NCBI RefSeq assembly: GCF_003610775.1
Contig: NZ_RAQO01000008.1
Coordinates: 62,001-126,000 of the forward strand
Length of the DNA stretch: 64,000 bases
Source of the DNA: Alginatibacterium sediminis
GTDB taxonomy: Bacteria; Pseudomonadota; Gammaproteobacteria; Enterobacterales; Celerinatantimonadaceae
Reading direction: 5' to 3'
The translations under genes and the position numbers were made by a program. The number at the start of each line of letters is the position of its first letter. The first letter of the stretch is position 1. Below are positions 1 through 8,992 of this stretch, one piece after another. Under the pieces are notes generated by a model. That model made no database searches. It worked only from the letters and a program-made list of their open reading frames with translations, and was not told the DNA's origin.

Positions 1-672
1 ATGCATTACATGCTCAGCAATCGTTTCGACTCGAACGGGTTGGAAAGTACCCGCGCCCACATGCAAGGTGACAAAAGCTAACTGCGCTCCCTTGGCTTTT
101 ACTTTTTCCAACATCGCATCATCAAAATGAAGGCCAGCAGTTGGAGCTGCGACAGCACCTGGATTACGATTATATACAGTTTGATAGCGTTCTTTGTCAG
201 AGTCTTCATCGGGTCTATCTATGTATGGAGGAAGCGGCATATGACCATATTGTTCAAGCCATTCTAATACCGTATGTTGATGATCAAACTCCAATTCAAA
301 CAAGGCCTCATGGCGCGCCAGCATCGTGACCGAAATAGTGTCAGCAAGACGCAGCTGGGCACCTACTTTTGGTGATTTTGAACTTCTTACATGGGCCAGC
401 ACTCGATGGTCATCCAAGACTCTTTCAATCAACACTTCAATTTTTCCACCACTGAGTTTTTGCCCAAACAATCGTGCAGGAATGACTCGAGTATCGTTGA
501 AGACTAAAAGATCTCCAGGCGCAATGTAATCGAGCAAATCGGTAAATTGACGATGCTCAATGCGTCCGGTATTTCCCTCAAGACATAATAAACGGCTAGA
601 GCTCCGTTCAGGATTAGGGTATCTGGCGATCAACTCTTCAGGTAAATCGAATGAATAATCTGCTACGCGCAT
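1..672 (-). CDS. queA: S-adenosylmethionine:tRNA ribosyltransferase-isomerase QueA (3' part outside window)
   Basis: Transfers and isomerises the ribosyl part of SAM onto 7-aminomethyl-deazaguanine in tRNA, making epoxyqueuosine at the wobble position (cytoplasm). The minus-strand frame starts at ATG 672 with [19 protein letters not shown], then shows the family blocks [24 protein letters not shown], a [10 protein letters not shown] motif, [19 protein letters not shown] and [10 protein letters not shown]-like ([13 protein letters not shown]). The window holds 224 codons with no stop. The family is usually about 345 residues, so the last third lies beyond the left edge. In relatives tgt, yajC and secD follow; that cannot be checked here. 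Confidence 0.95.
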   Translation of the reverse strand, partial: MRVADYSFDLPEELIARYPNPERSSSRLLCLEGNTGRIEHRQFTDLLDYIAPGDLLVFNDTRVIPARLFGQKLSGGKIEVLIERVLDDHRVLAHVRSSKSPKVGAQLRLADTISVTMLARHEALFELEFDHQHTVLEWLEQYGHMPLPPYIDRPDEDSDKERYQTVYNRNPGAVAAPTAGLHFDDAMLEKVKAKGAQLAFVTLHVGAGTFQPVRVETIAEHVMH

Positions 673-897
673 TACAAAGACCTTGATAATAAATATAGAA
701 ACGACTCTAGGCACAAGCTTGCCATTGAGCCTTAGCTAATGAGCACTATAACAACTTGGCTAGGTAGTGATCTCCTAGGAACAAAGCTGCGTAAGGCTAA
801 TAGAGGCGGTAGTCTAGAGATGGCTGTGCTTAAATTCAAGTCAATCACTGCGCATTGCTTATATATGCCCTGAGCAACTTCAGAGCATAAGGATTAA

Positions 898-1602
898 TTA
901 CTCAGAGCTAGCGCTTGATGAAGTGTCAACCATGTTGGTATCCACGATAGATTCGGGGAATAGTTCTCGCAGGCCTACTATTTCGGGATGTCCGAGGAAT
1001 CGGGGTTTCTCATTGGAGATATACAAATCGAAAACCGCTTTGGCTCGGGCCAAAACTTCTCGAAGCCTAACTCGCCAGTGATATTCAATTGGAGCATTCT
1101 CAACTGCAAAGCCAATGGCCTTAATACCATAATAATTGGCAATAAAAAGTGCTCGTTCAACATGAAATCGCTGAGACACAATTATAAATTGCGTTTGACC
1201 AAACACTTTTTGAGCTCTAACTATTGAATCCAAGGTTCTAAACCCCGCATAGTCCATGGTGATATGGGCTGATGGTATACCCTCACTCATAAGGTCGTTA
1301 TACATAGTTATCGGTTCATTATAATAACGAGTGGCATTGTCTCCGCTTACAATCAAACCTTGAACTAAACCTCTCAAATATAATTGCGCACCCGCTTCTA
1401 AGCGCGTTTCATAATATATATTTTTGCGTTTGCCGACGTATTTACTGGTTCCCAAAATCAAAGCGACAGGGACCGGCTCTACCTGAGCAAAGTCGTCAAT
1501 GATTTGTTTTCTTACACTCCAGCTTAGACCTAGATCGCAAGCAAGTAGCAAGGCTAAGGCTAATAGTAATGAAGCACTGCAAACTTTTAGCAAACGAAGC
1601 AA
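898..1602 (-). CDS. sanA: SanA/YdcF family envelope protein (DUF218)
   Basis: 234 residues: one N-terminal membrane segment (about 5-25), then a periplasmic DUF218 domain. It aligns closely with E. coli SanA as I recall it: ALILGTSKYV, SGDNATRYYNEPITM, DYAGFRTLDSIVRAQKVF, QRFHVERALFIA and KPRFLG. SanA is linked to envelope barrier function and vancomycin exclusion at high temperature; its biochemical activity is not settled. The start is a TTG at 1602, with no ATG near the N-terminus, so the exact start is uncertain. It is transcribed alone and divergently from the crotonase gene. Confidence 0.85.
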   Translation of the reverse strand: MLRLLKVCSASLLLALALLLACDLGLSWSVRKQIIDDFAQVEPVPVALILGTSKYVGKRKNIYYETRLEAGAQLYLRGLVQGLIVSGDNATRYYNEPITMYNDLMSEGIPSAHITMDYAGFRTLDSIVRAQKVFGQTQFIIVSQRFHVERALFIANYYGIKAIGFAVENAPIEYHWRVRLREVLARAKAVFDLYISNEKPRFLGHPEIVGLRELFPESIVDTNMVDTSSSASSE

Positions 1603-1795
1603 ATATATAACTACCTATTTAATCTATGGGAGCCCATTGTTACTGTTTAACTGTTAAAAGTAAAACGGCTCTGAATACAGCTCACGGTAGCGAATTCAGC
1701 TTTTAATGTGATCCGACCAGTGCCTTTGAAAGCCCAAACTTCAGTTGTTATAAAAACGTGATAGCGTTGGCACAAATTTCCAACAAGGATGTGAC

Positions 1796-2599
1796 ATGAA
1801 TTGGCAGACACTCGACATTTCAATTGAATCTAAAATTGCTTGGGTGCGGCTAAACCGGCCGGAAAAACTAAACGCTCTCGACATGCAATTATTTATTGAG
1901 CTTGACCGGGTAGCCAAGCAACTCACAAAAAATAGGGACATCCGTGGCGTTGTGTTGTGTGGTTCAAATCATAATTTCAGCTCAGGATTAGATATAAAAT
2001 CGGTCATGAGCAAACCCACAAATATGCTGAAACTATTATTTAAATGGTTGCCAGGTCAAGCTAACTTGGTTCAACGCGTTAGTCGAAACTGGCGTCAGAT
2101 CCCGGTTCCAGTTATAGCAGCAATCGAGGGTTACTGCTTGGGCGGCGGCGTGCAGATCATTATGGGAGCTGACTATCGAATCGCTCACCCAACAGCAACA
2201 TTTTCGATCATGGAAAGCAAATGGGGCTTACAACCCGATATGGCTGGTTTGCTCGGGATCAGAGACGTCATGCCGAGAGACATCGCTCTACGCTTGAGTC
2301 TAAGTGCCGAAACCATAAACGCTCAAAACGCTCTGGATTGGCGGCTGATTTCTCAAGTAGATGAACAACCCGAACAAGCGGCACTAGCGCTTTTGGAAAG
2401 CTTTAGCCAACGATCTCCCGACGCAGTTTGTGCAATTAAGCAAACTATTCGCAGTCATTGGAGCAGTTCTGAGCGTGGACTACTTGCTCGAGAAACGTGG
2501 AATCAGATCCGTTTACTGATAAATAAAAATACTCGCATTGCTAGTAAGCGAGAAATGGGTAAGACTGAACAAGACTATCAAACCAGAAAAAACTGGTAA
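1796..2599 (+). CDS. Crotonase/enoyl-CoA hydratase family protein
   Basis: 267 residues of the crotonase fold. The N-terminal WVRLNRPEKLNALD block, the FSSGLDIKS segment (oxyanion hole I) and the AIEGYCLGGGVQI segment (oxyanion hole II) are clear, as is the SIMESKWGLQPDM region. In the position where hydratases carry a catalytic Glu the sequence reads MESKWGLQPD, so it may be a hydratase or isomerase. The substrate cannot be told from sequence. An AAGGA ribosome binding site sits 7 bases before ATG 1796. The NnrU-family gene follows 19 bp downstream, probably in the same transcript. Confidence 0.85.
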   Translation: MNWQTLDISIESKIAWVRLNRPEKLNALDMQLFIELDRVAKQLTKNRDIRGVVLCGSNHNFSSGLDIKSVMSKPTNMLKLLFKWLPGQANLVQRVSRNWRQIPVPVIAAIEGYCLGGGVQIIMGADYRIAHPTATFSIMESKWGLQPDMAGLLGIRDVMPRDIALRLSLSAETINAQNALDWRLISQVDEQPEQAALALLESFSQRSPDAVCAIKQTIRSHWSSSERGLLARETWNQIRLLINKNTRIASKREMGKTEQDYQTRKNW

Positions 2600-2618
2600 G
2601 CCATAAAGGACTACAAAA

Positions 2619-3176
2619 ATGCTAAGCCTAAGCCTCGGTCTCATTTTATTTCTCGGCGTACATTGTTTGGCTCTATTTCCTAAATATCGTCAAAGCTTAC
2701 GCGATAAATATGGTTTGAATCGATACAAAGGCATCTACAGTTTACTGTCTTTGTTCGGTTTTATACTTATTGTTTATGGAAAATCCAATGCTGAGTTCGT
2801 CCACGTTTGGGCTGCACTACCCAATCTGCGCCACGTGACTTATCTACTGGTATGGATTGGGCTTATCTTATTAGTGAGTGCTCACTTAAAGGGTCATTTA
2901 CGCGCGATGCTTGGACATCCTATGATGCTAGGTACCTTGATATGGGCTATTGCGCATCTATTGGTTAACGGTGATCTTGCCTCGTTAATGCTATTCGGGG
3001 GATTTGGCTTATTTAGTTTAGTTTATTTAGTATTCCAAAAATTCTCTCGAAGCCAGCCAACCAGCTTTAATCCAAAACTTAGTTATGACGCCTTGGCGCT
3101 GGTGGTAGGTACTTTAGTGTTTGGACTAGTTTTCAGGTTTCACGGTACACTATTTTCAGTGCCGCTAATCTCCTGA
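2619..3176 (+). CDS. NnrU family integral membrane protein
   Basis: 185 residues with about five predicted transmembrane helices (near 1-20, 40-58, 68-88, 105-130, 155-175). The HCLALFPKYRQSLRDKYGLNRYKGIYSL start and the repeated HLKGHLRAMLGHPMMLGTLIWAIAHLLVNGDLAS-type histidine-rich stretch match NnrU family proteins (PF07298 family by recall). NnrU was named for a role beside nitrite/nitric oxide reduction genes. The family is wider than that, and no denitrification gene is adjacent. Its 3' end overlaps the convergent exporter gene by 37 bp. Confidence 0.8.
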   Translation: MLSLSLGLILFLGVHCLALFPKYRQSLRDKYGLNRYKGIYSLLSLFGFILIVYGKSNAEFVHVWAALPNLRHVTYLLVWIGLILLVSAHLKGHLRAMLGHPMMLGTLIWAIAHLLVNGDLASLMLFGGFGLFSLVYLVFQKFSRSQPTSFNPKLSYDALALVVGTLVFGLVFRFHGTLFSVPLIS

Positions 3177-4426
3177 AGAACACGGGCTTTCCATAGTCGG
3201 TAAAGCCCATAAAAAAGCAAAATAACTGAGGCATAGACTGCATCTCTGCCTAGGCTGAACAATACAATCAGGCACAGTAAACTTGAAATGCCAGACCATA
3301 CCCTACCGGTCGACTTTAAGAGTTTCATTCCTGCAAGCATGCACAACAAATACACTACGATAAAATTCCCATTGGCATAACGAATTAAGCTGTCGAGGTC
3401 TAATTTGAATAGCAGACTAAGTCCTAAGCTTAAAATGCAAATCAGGGTTACCCAAATCAGCGCTATTGCAGGTACTTTTTTTGCATTGAGTTGACCTAAA
3501 TGGGACTTAGCACGTGCACCAATTTGCCCCTCCTCTGCCAAACTCCAAAGTAATCGAGAGAAGCCCTGTAAATAAATGTTTATGCTAGCGAAACAAGCTA
3601 AGAAGCCAACTATACTTGCGACTATCGCGCCTGTTGGACCAAACAACTGGCCCATTAGAATGGGAATGGCAGTGCTGCTAAATTCCAAATTTTTGTACAC
3701 TTCGCTGTTGACCACAGCCAATGAACAAAGCAGGTAGATAAGACCCGCTATTGTGACTCCAATAATCAATGCTATTGGGAAGTCTCGCCGAGGGTTTTTG
3801 AACTCTTCGCCCATATGAATGAAGGCTTCAATGCCAACAAAACACCAAAACATCAAGCCCAACGCACTGGTACCTGCACCTATACTAACAGGCTTAAACT
3901 CGATTTCAGGCAATCGAAAAAAACTTGGAGAAGCGATAAAAAGACTAGCGACCATAAGTACAATAAGTAGTGCGATCACAACTTGGACATTACCCGATAG
4001 CTTTGCGCCCCCAAGTCCTAATCCTAGCATCAATAGCAGGCTCAACACTTGTATCAATGTACCTTGCCAAACGTCGAGTTCAAAGACGGCATGCCAAAAC
4101 CCTAAAGCCATCATTAACGCTGCTGGAAGCCCAACGGGTAGTACGGCAAGGAACATAAATCCTGTGAGTTTTCCCCATCCAGAACCGAATGCTTTGCCAA
4201 CGATATGAGCAGCGCCGCCAGCATGCGGATACTGACGTCCTAGTAAGGCAAATGTCCACGCAATTGGGCAAACTAAAACGATCAAAATTAGCCACGCAAT
4301 AAGACTCATTTCCCCAGCCGCTTGAGCCGCTAAAATCGGCACCACAAAAATGCCAGTGCCTAATAAAGAAGTGGCGAGTAATCCACTGCCATGAACTACA
4401 CCAAGTTCGCGTTTTAATCGATTCAT
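3140..4426 (-). CDS. yjeH: YjeH-type amino acid (methionine/branched-chain) exporter
   Basis: 428 residues, APC superfamily, about 12 transmembrane helices. It aligns along its length with E. coli YjeH: LATSLLGTGIFVVP in helix 1, LGRQYPHAGGAAHIVGKAFGS, the FLAVLPVGLPAALMMALGFW stretch, LMFWCFVGIEAFIHMGEEFKNP, ACFASINIYLQGFSRLLWS and IRYANGNFIVVYLLCMLAG. YjeH exports L-methionine, leucine, isoleucine and valine; the same job is inferred here. ATG start at 4426. It is a single gene, convergent with the NnrU gene and divergent from the chemoreceptor. Confidence 0.85.
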   Translation of the reverse strand: MNRLKRELGVVHGSGLLATSLLGTGIFVVPILAAQAAGEMSLIAWLILIVLVCPIAWTFALLGRQYPHAGGAAHIVGKAFGSGWGKLTGFMFLAVLPVGLPAALMMALGFWHAVFELDVWQGTLIQVLSLLLMLGLGLGGAKLSGNVQVVIALLIVLMVASLFIASPSFFRLPEIEFKPVSIGAGTSALGLMFWCFVGIEAFIHMGEEFKNPRRDFPIALIIGVTIAGLIYLLCSLAVVNSEVYKNLEFSSTAIPILMGQLFGPTGAIVASIVGFLACFASINIYLQGFSRLLWSLAEEGQIGARAKSHLGQLNAKKVPAIALIWVTLICILSLGLSLLFKLDLDSLIRYANGNFIVVYLLCMLAGMKLLKSTGRVWSGISSLLCLIVLFSLGRDAVYASVILLFYGLYRLWKARVLQEISGTENSVP

Positions 4427-4486
4427 TGTGAGTCGAATTTCCTTATTGTATGCATTGTGTAATTCCCTAAGCTTACTTGTCTAATT

Positions 4487-4513
4487 TTAAGTTCATATAA
4501 ATCACGCCGATAC
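4487..4513 (+). promoter_or_regulatory. Candidate sigma-28 (FliA) promoter of the chemoreceptor gene
   Basis: TTAAGTTC (4487-4494), exactly 11 bases, then GCCGATAC (4506-4513). The FliA consensus is TAAAGTTT-N11-GCCGATAA, so 6 of 8 and 7 of 8 positions match with perfect spacing. It would place the transcript start near 4520, about 130 bases before the chemoreceptor ATG. Late flagellar control of chemoreceptors is usual in this group. Confidence 0.65.
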
Positions 4514-4652
4514 TTCAATATCACTGAATCAAAATTGGGCAGCGCGTTTAGACGCATATGCTAGACTAAAATTCGTGTAGTAACAGCAAATCTCGTAGTT
4601 TGCCGCTTAATCCATAAGTGGAAGCACACAAGTCACAACCTTGGAGCCAATT

Positions 4653-6287
4653 ATGAAATGGGTAGCACAAAGTTTAAATCGCCAACTAATCCTATCCCTT
4701 GCTTTGATTAGCATTCTTGTATTTGGCATATACGTCGCAGCAATTAGCTCTTTGAGTAGTCGTATTCAATTGCTCGAAAATATAAATGATCAAGAAGTTC
4801 ACTTACAGCAACTTGCTCTTCAAGCCAACGTCGAGTTTAAGCGCCAAGTTCAGGAATGGAAGAACACCCTGCTACGCGGCAGCGACCCTGAACAACTACA
4901 AAAATATTGGACGCGCTTTAACGAAAAACATAAGTCAGTCCAAAGTATGGTGGGAACTTTGCAATCTGAACTTGGCCAGTACGCTCAATTGCAATCAACA
5001 GCCAAAGAATTCTTAAATTCACATCAGCTAATGCTTACAGCCTATACCAAGGGGTTAGCAGAGTATAAAGCAGCCTCTTTCGACCAAGCCGTAGGAGACA
5101 AAGCGGTATCGGGTATCGATCGAAAGCCCTCCCAAGCCCTAGACCTACTCGCAGACGAACTTGGACAAATTGCTGAGCAACAATTCAATTTAGCGAGCGA
5201 ATCAGCTGGGAAAACCATCAAACTAGCTTTTGCAGCTATTGCGATAGTTCTCGGCCTGATGCTCGCGAGTGTAATTTTTGTTATGAAACGCTACCTGATA
5301 AATCCTTTATTAGTAGTTTCTGCGAGTATCGGCAAGCTTGAGTCTGGAGACTATACCCAAGCATCAAGCTCAACACGCAGGGATGAAATTGGAATGCTGG
5401 CTCGCTCTGCAGAAAGTCTGCGACTGCAACTCAATACCCTAATTCTTGGGGTTCTGGATTCATCTGAGCAACTGCAAGGGGCTGCTGACACCATCTATAC
5501 CCAATCCACATCTGTCGAAAAAGGTGCTCTGAATCAGAGTCAACATGCAGATCAAATGGCTGCAGCTGTGCAAGAGTTAGCCCATAGCGCCGATCAAGTT
5601 GCCGACAATGCATTGCAATCGTCGAAAAATACGCAAGAGAGCCAAGAGATAGCTGATTTAAGTCGAATTGCAATGGATAACGCTGATAAAACCATGGCAA
5701 GTTTGGTCATGGATATTGATAGCGCTGGTTCTGTGGTTCAACGATTAGCTGACGAGACCCAAAATGTCACAGCGGTACTAGATGTGATTAAAGGTATAGC
5801 CGAACAAACCAATTTGCTTGCTCTCAATGCAGCCATTGAGGCCGCCCGCGCAGGAGAACAAGGACGTGGATTTGCGGTGGTTGCCGATGAAGTTCGAAAC
5901 CTAGCTCAAAAAACTCAGCAATCAACGGAAGAAATTCAAAGCATTTTGGAAACGGTACGCAGTAGTGCAAATGATTCTGTAGCGGCGATGTCTACCGGCC
6001 AAAAAAGTACCACTATGGGCCAACAACAAGTACAAGAAGCAGCACAGTTAATAGGCCAAATGACGGACTCAATAGCTGTGATTTCAGATATGAATGCTCA
6101 AGTTGCGAGTGCAGCTAGTCAACAAAGTACCGTCACTCAAGATATAGCAAAAAATGTATCTCAGATTACCGAAATCGCGCATGACTCCGCCCAATCAATT
6201 GCGGAGACGGTTGAAATATCCAAACAGCTAAACGCCTATGCCCAGGCTCAAAAGCAGCAATTGTCACATCTAACCGTTCACTCTTAA
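4653..6287 (+). CDS. Methyl-accepting chemotaxis protein
   Basis: 544 residues. Transmembrane segment about 10-32, a periplasmic helical-bundle sensor of about 155 residues, second transmembrane segment about 190-212, HAMP (starts [23 protein letters not shown]), then the cytoplasmic signalling domain. The hairpin tip has the invariant core [21 protein letters not shown] followed by [18 protein letters not shown], which contacts CheA/CheW. No CheR-tethering pentapeptide is seen at the C-terminus (ends LTVHS). The frame is open to TTG 4641, but ATG 4653 has a GGAG six bases upstream and is preferred. The ligand is unknown. A sigma-28-like promoter lies upstream. Confidence 0.9.
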   Translation: MKWVAQSLNRQLILSLALISILVFGIYVAAISSLSSRIQLLENINDQEVHLQQLALQANVEFKRQVQEWKNTLLRGSDPEQLQKYWTRFNEKHKSVQSMVGTLQSELGQYAQLQSTAKEFLNSHQLMLTAYTKGLAEYKAASFDQAVGDKAVSGIDRKPSQALDLLADELGQIAEQQFNLASESAGKTIKLAFAAIAIVLGLMLASVIFVMKRYLINPLLVVSASIGKLESGDYTQASSSTRRDEIGMLARSAESLRLQLNTLILGVLDSSEQLQGAADTIYTQSTSVEKGALNQSQHADQMAAAVQELAHSADQVADNALQSSKNTQESQEIADLSRIAMDNADKTMASLVMDIDSAGSVVQRLADETQNVTAVLDVIKGIAEQTNLLALNAAIEAARAGEQGRGFAVVADEVRNLAQKTQQSTEEIQSILETVRSSANDSVAAMSTGQKSTTMGQQQVQEAAQLIGQMTDSIAVISDMNAQVASAASQQSTVTQDIAKNVSQITEIAHDSAQSIAETVEISKQLNAYAQAQKQQLSHLTVHS

Positions 6288-6341
6288 AACTAACGCGTAA
6301 GCGAGCCTTGTGAAAACAAAGCTCGTTGAGCCTAATTACCG

Positions 6342-7415
6342 CTATTTTTTACGGTAATTATTGATCGCAACAAACACCGTTACCTCTTCACGGTCGTGAT
6401 ATAAGTGCCGAGCACGTAAAATAAAGTCATCGGATATATTGCTCAAGCCTTCTCTTAAAATGTCCAAATCCTTTTCAACTTCAAAGAAACGTTTTTTCAT
6501 CGGTAGTTTTAAATTGAAAATTGCATAACGACACCAGCGCTGCTCGAACCAATTGAGTGCCAAATAGGTGACTCTTACGGGTTTTTCAACCATGTCACAA
6601 ACTAACCACTGATTATTACCATGCATAGGCTGGTACTTGAAACCATCAGCACGCCAGTGTTTAACCTGACCACTCATCATTAGTTCTTCTTGCATCGGGC
6701 CATTATCGACCGCTTCGACCATCATTGAGCGTCGTACCAATTGGTAAGTCCAGCCTCCAGGACAAGCTCCTAAATCAACGGCGCGCATTCCGGATTGCAC
6801 ATAGCGCTCTGACTCTTGCTCGCTAAGCATCGTTTGAAAGGCTTCATCGAGCTTTAAGGTACTTCTGCTGGGTGCCTTACTGGGCTGGCGCAGTCGTAAT
6901 ATCCCATTATGATTGGGATTTCCTTTACCCGGCAGATCTAAACCAATCCAAAGACGGGTGCCGCTAATGAAAAACAATTGCAAATTAGGTGCATTAGCGT
7001 CTTCAATTATTAGATTTTGTCCGTTTAAAGCCTTTTTAAGTGGTCTTTCAAATTTCTTGCAAAAACTACTCATTTGCTTGCCATCGTTACTATCTGCAAA
7101 CTCAAGTCGCATGGATTGACAAGGACCAATTTGCGCCGCCGCTGGGATAATGTCAGCTAGTCGGTCGCTTTCTTCGAGCTCCAAGTAGCTGTGTGCCAGA
7201 AACCAATGCCGTGCAAACACAAAATCATTTAATTCCAAGCTCAAATATAGTTTTTCTGCATCTTCACTATTGTAAGGATGAAACTCAACGAAAGCTCGTC
7301 CATCTTTGGTTCGTGCATAACCAAAACATTGTTGTAAGGTGGCAAATTTTTCAATTTCAGCCGCGCACTCTTTTTCGAAGCCACCACGGCAATACAAAAT
7401 AATCGCTTGGGACAT
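6342..7415 (-). CDS. rlmM: 23S rRNA (cytidine-2498-2'-O)-methyltransferase RlmM
   Basis: 357 residues. Uses SAM to methylate the ribose of C2498 in 23S rRNA. The N-terminal THUMP-like part begins with ILYCRGGFEKECAAEI, and the catalytic Rossmann part carries AVDLGACPGGWTYQLV (SAM site) and NLKLPMKKRFFEV. Length and order match the family. Together with the DUF423 gene and gcvA it reproduces the E. coli gcvA-ygdD-rlmM order. It is followed by the convergent chemoreceptor gene, with a weak hairpin over its stop codon (about 6334-6361). Confidence 0.95.
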   Translation of the reverse strand: MSQAIILYCRGGFEKECAAEIEKFATLQQCFGYARTKDGRAFVEFHPYNSEDAEKLYLSLELNDFVFARHWFLAHSYLELEESDRLADIIPAAAQIGPCQSMRLEFADSNDGKQMSSFCKKFERPLKKALNGQNLIIEDANAPNLQLFFISGTRLWIGLDLPGKGNPNHNGILRLRQPSKAPSRSTLKLDEAFQTMLSEQESERYVQSGMRAVDLGACPGGWTYQLVRRSMMVEAVDNGPMQEELMMSGQVKHWRADGFKYQPMHGNNQWLVCDMVEKPVRVTYLALNWFEQRWCRYAIFNLKLPMKKRFFEVEKDLDILREGLSNISDDFILRARHLYHDREEVTVFVAINNYRKK

Positions 7416-7419
7416 GAAG

Positions 7420-7797
7420 TCAGTCCTTTCTTAAAATAGGAGAAATAGCCAGGCCGAGCCAAGCAATGATCATTAGCAATCCGCCAATGGGTGTTATCGG
7501 TCCCAAAATTTTAGAGCCAGTTAAGGCCATTAAGATAAGACTAGCTGAAAAAAGCCAAGCTCCGCTGAACCAAAGCAGCGCTAATTTTTTCCATGCAAAA
7601 TGCAACGCCAGCATGGTGACTAGAAGGTGGAACAGGTGATATTGAACTGCTGTTGCTATCCACGACAATTCCTTTTCGCTCAAAACTGAACTCAATGCAT
7701 GGGCTCCTGCGGCACCCATTGCAACATGAAATGCCCCGCTTAAGCCAATCGCGGACTGCCAGATTCGAGAGCCTAAAAACACTCTATTGGGCCTCAT
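7420..7797 (-). CDS. DUF423 family small membrane protein (YgdD-like)
   Basis: 125 residues, four predicted transmembrane helices, with the DUF423 signatures GAFHVAMGAAGAHAL near the N-terminus, AVQYHLFHLLVTM and PIGGLLMIIAWLGLA near the C-terminus. Function unknown for the family. The frame is open to a TTG at 7821, but ATG 7797 fits the family N-terminus and leaves a 14-bp overlap with gcvA upstream. The rlmM start follows 5 bp after its stop, so gcvA, this gene and rlmM are probably co-transcribed. Confidence 0.85.
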   Translation of the reverse strand: MRPNRVFLGSRIWQSAIGLSGAFHVAMGAAGAHALSSVLSEKELSWIATAVQYHLFHLLVTMLALHFAWKKLALLWFSGAWLFSASLILMALTGSKILGPITPIGGLLMIIAWLGLAISPILRKD

Positions 7798-8695
7798 TGA
7801 CAAATTCTTCTTCCTTTTCAACTAGGCTTAGCATCCAGTCTCTAAACGCTACAAGTTTACCTTGATCCGCCTGTGATGGATGGCACACCATATAATAGGC
7901 ATTCTTACTGACTAAAACTTGCTCGTACGGACACACTAAACGGCCAGCCTCTAGATCAGGCTTCGCCAGAACACTATGCCCTAACGCGACACCTTGCCCA
8001 TAAACAGCAGCTTGCAGAACCATCGTTGAATGGGAAAAAATCGGCCCATGATTAACGTTAACGTGTTTAAGTCCTTGTTGATTGAACCAAGCCTTCCATT
8101 GTTGTCGTGAGCTATCATGCAATAAGGTATGCAACTTTAGATCTTCAGGAGTATTAAGTGGTTTATCACCCATCAGTAAGCTGGGAGAACAAACTGGAAT
8201 CATATATTCCGTATGCAATTTGTCGGCGCGTAAACCAGCCCAATTGCCACGGCCATAATAAATAGCCACGTCGACATCTTCGGTTAGTGAACCTTCGTTG
8301 AGATCGACCGCTTTTATTCGTACGTCAATTTCTGGGTGTAATTGACTAAACTGCGATAAACGTGGCACTAACCACTGTATCGCAAAGCTCGGTTGTAAGC
8401 TCACCGTAATCGACCCTTTCTCAGCACGCGCGAGCAACCTATCGGTAGACTCAGCTAGCGAGCTAAATATGTCTTTAATATCCAGAAAGTAGCTTTGACC
8501 TTCTTCAGTAAGAAGTAAGGATCGATTGCGTCTTCGAAACAACTTTAACGCTAAGAACTCTTCCAAGGCTTTGATTTGATGACTCACTGCAGCCTGAGTT
8601 ACAAAAAGTTCTTCTGCGGCTCGAGTAAAGCTTAAATGTCGAGCTGCTGCTTCAAACGCTTTTAATGCATTTAATGGGGGCAAACGCCGCGCCAT
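7784..8695 (-). CDS. gcvA: LysR-type regulator GcvA (glycine cleavage system)
   Basis: 303 residues. N-terminal winged HTH (about 5-64: LNALKAFEAAARHLSFTRAAEELFVTQAAVSHQIKALE) and a C-terminal LysR effector domain. The MARRLPPLNALKAFEAAARHLSF opening is typical of GcvA, which activates gcvTHP and the divergent sRNA gcvB when glycine is plentiful. The context supports the name strongly: ygdD-rlmM downstream and a GcvB-like RNA divergent from its start. A CTAAT motif, the GcvA-box core, lies at 8721-8725 between the two. Confidence 0.9.
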   Translation of the reverse strand: MARRLPPLNALKAFEAAARHLSFTRAAEELFVTQAAVSHQIKALEEFLALKLFRRRNRSLLLTEEGQSYFLDIKDIFSSLAESTDRLLARAEKGSITVSLQPSFAIQWLVPRLSQFSQLHPEIDVRIKAVDLNEGSLTEDVDVAIYYGRGNWAGLRADKLHTEYMIPVCSPSLLMGDKPLNTPEDLKLHTLLHDSSRQQWKAWFNQQGLKHVNVNHGPIFSHSTMVLQAAVYGQGVALGHSVLAKPDLEAGRLVCPYEQVLVSKNAYYMVCHPSQADQGKLVAFRDWMLSLVEKEEEFVNEAQ

Positions 8696-8720
8696 AGATC
8701 ACCTTTTTTGATAAGTATTT

Positions 8721-8777
8721 CTAATCCAAAGTGATTATAAAAAATCTATTGCCGGATAGCTAGCAGCAAACTATCAT
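8721..8777 (+). promoter_or_regulatory. gcvB promoter with GcvA-box core
   Basis: A -35 hexamer TTGCCG (8749-8754) and a -10 hexamer TATCAT (8772-8777) are separated by the ideal 17 bases, placing transcription start near 8784. A CTAAT, the core of the GcvA recognition sequence in E. coli, lies at 8721-8725, about 60 bases upstream of that start. The arrangement copies the E. coli gcvA-gcvB divergent region. The start itself is inferred. Confidence 0.65.
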
Positions 8778-8783
8778 TGCCGC

Positions 8784-8989
8784 GCGTTTAAGGAAGAGGT
8801 CTGACTAGATAATCTTGCTGATAAGGTTTTATAAACTGCATTCAGAGGCGTTTTACAGGTTAATCTACTCAGGCCTTTTGCAAGGGCGCTATGTTGTGTT
8901 TGCATTGGTTTGTCATTTACAGACCCTAAAGAATTTTATTTATCTGGTTTCAGATAAAATTAGCCACTCTTATTGAGTGGCTTTTTTTT
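8784..8989 (+). ncRNA. gcvB: GcvB small regulatory RNA
   Basis: Hfq-dependent sRNA that represses many amino acid and peptide transporter mRNAs. It lies in the 297-bp gap divergent from gcvA, where E. coli has gcvB. The GU-rich target-pairing segment R1 is nearly identical to E. coli: TGTTGTGTTTGCATTGGT at 8892-8909 (E. coli, by recall, TGTTGTGTTTGCAATTGGT), followed by the CAGACC that closes the next stem. A perfect 8-bp hairpin TTTATCTG/CAGATAAA (8939-8958) and an intrinsic terminator follow. The predicted length of about 206 nt equals the E. coli RNA. The 5' end is inferred from the promoter. Confidence 0.85.
8962..8989 (+). terminator. Intrinsic terminator of gcvB
   Basis: Perfect 8-bp stem AGCCACTC (8962-8969) and GAGTGGCT (8975-8982), loop TTATT, running directly into eight T residues (8982-8989). 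It faces plus-strand transcription. The convergent phosphodiesterase gene ends 3 bp beyond. Confidence 0.9.
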
Positions 8990-8992
8990 GTC

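Noticed and set aside
6302-6361. Hairpins between the chemoreceptor and rlmM as a terminator
   Set aside because: The stems have mismatches and no good T tract, and one overlaps the rlmM stop codon. Not called as a terminator.
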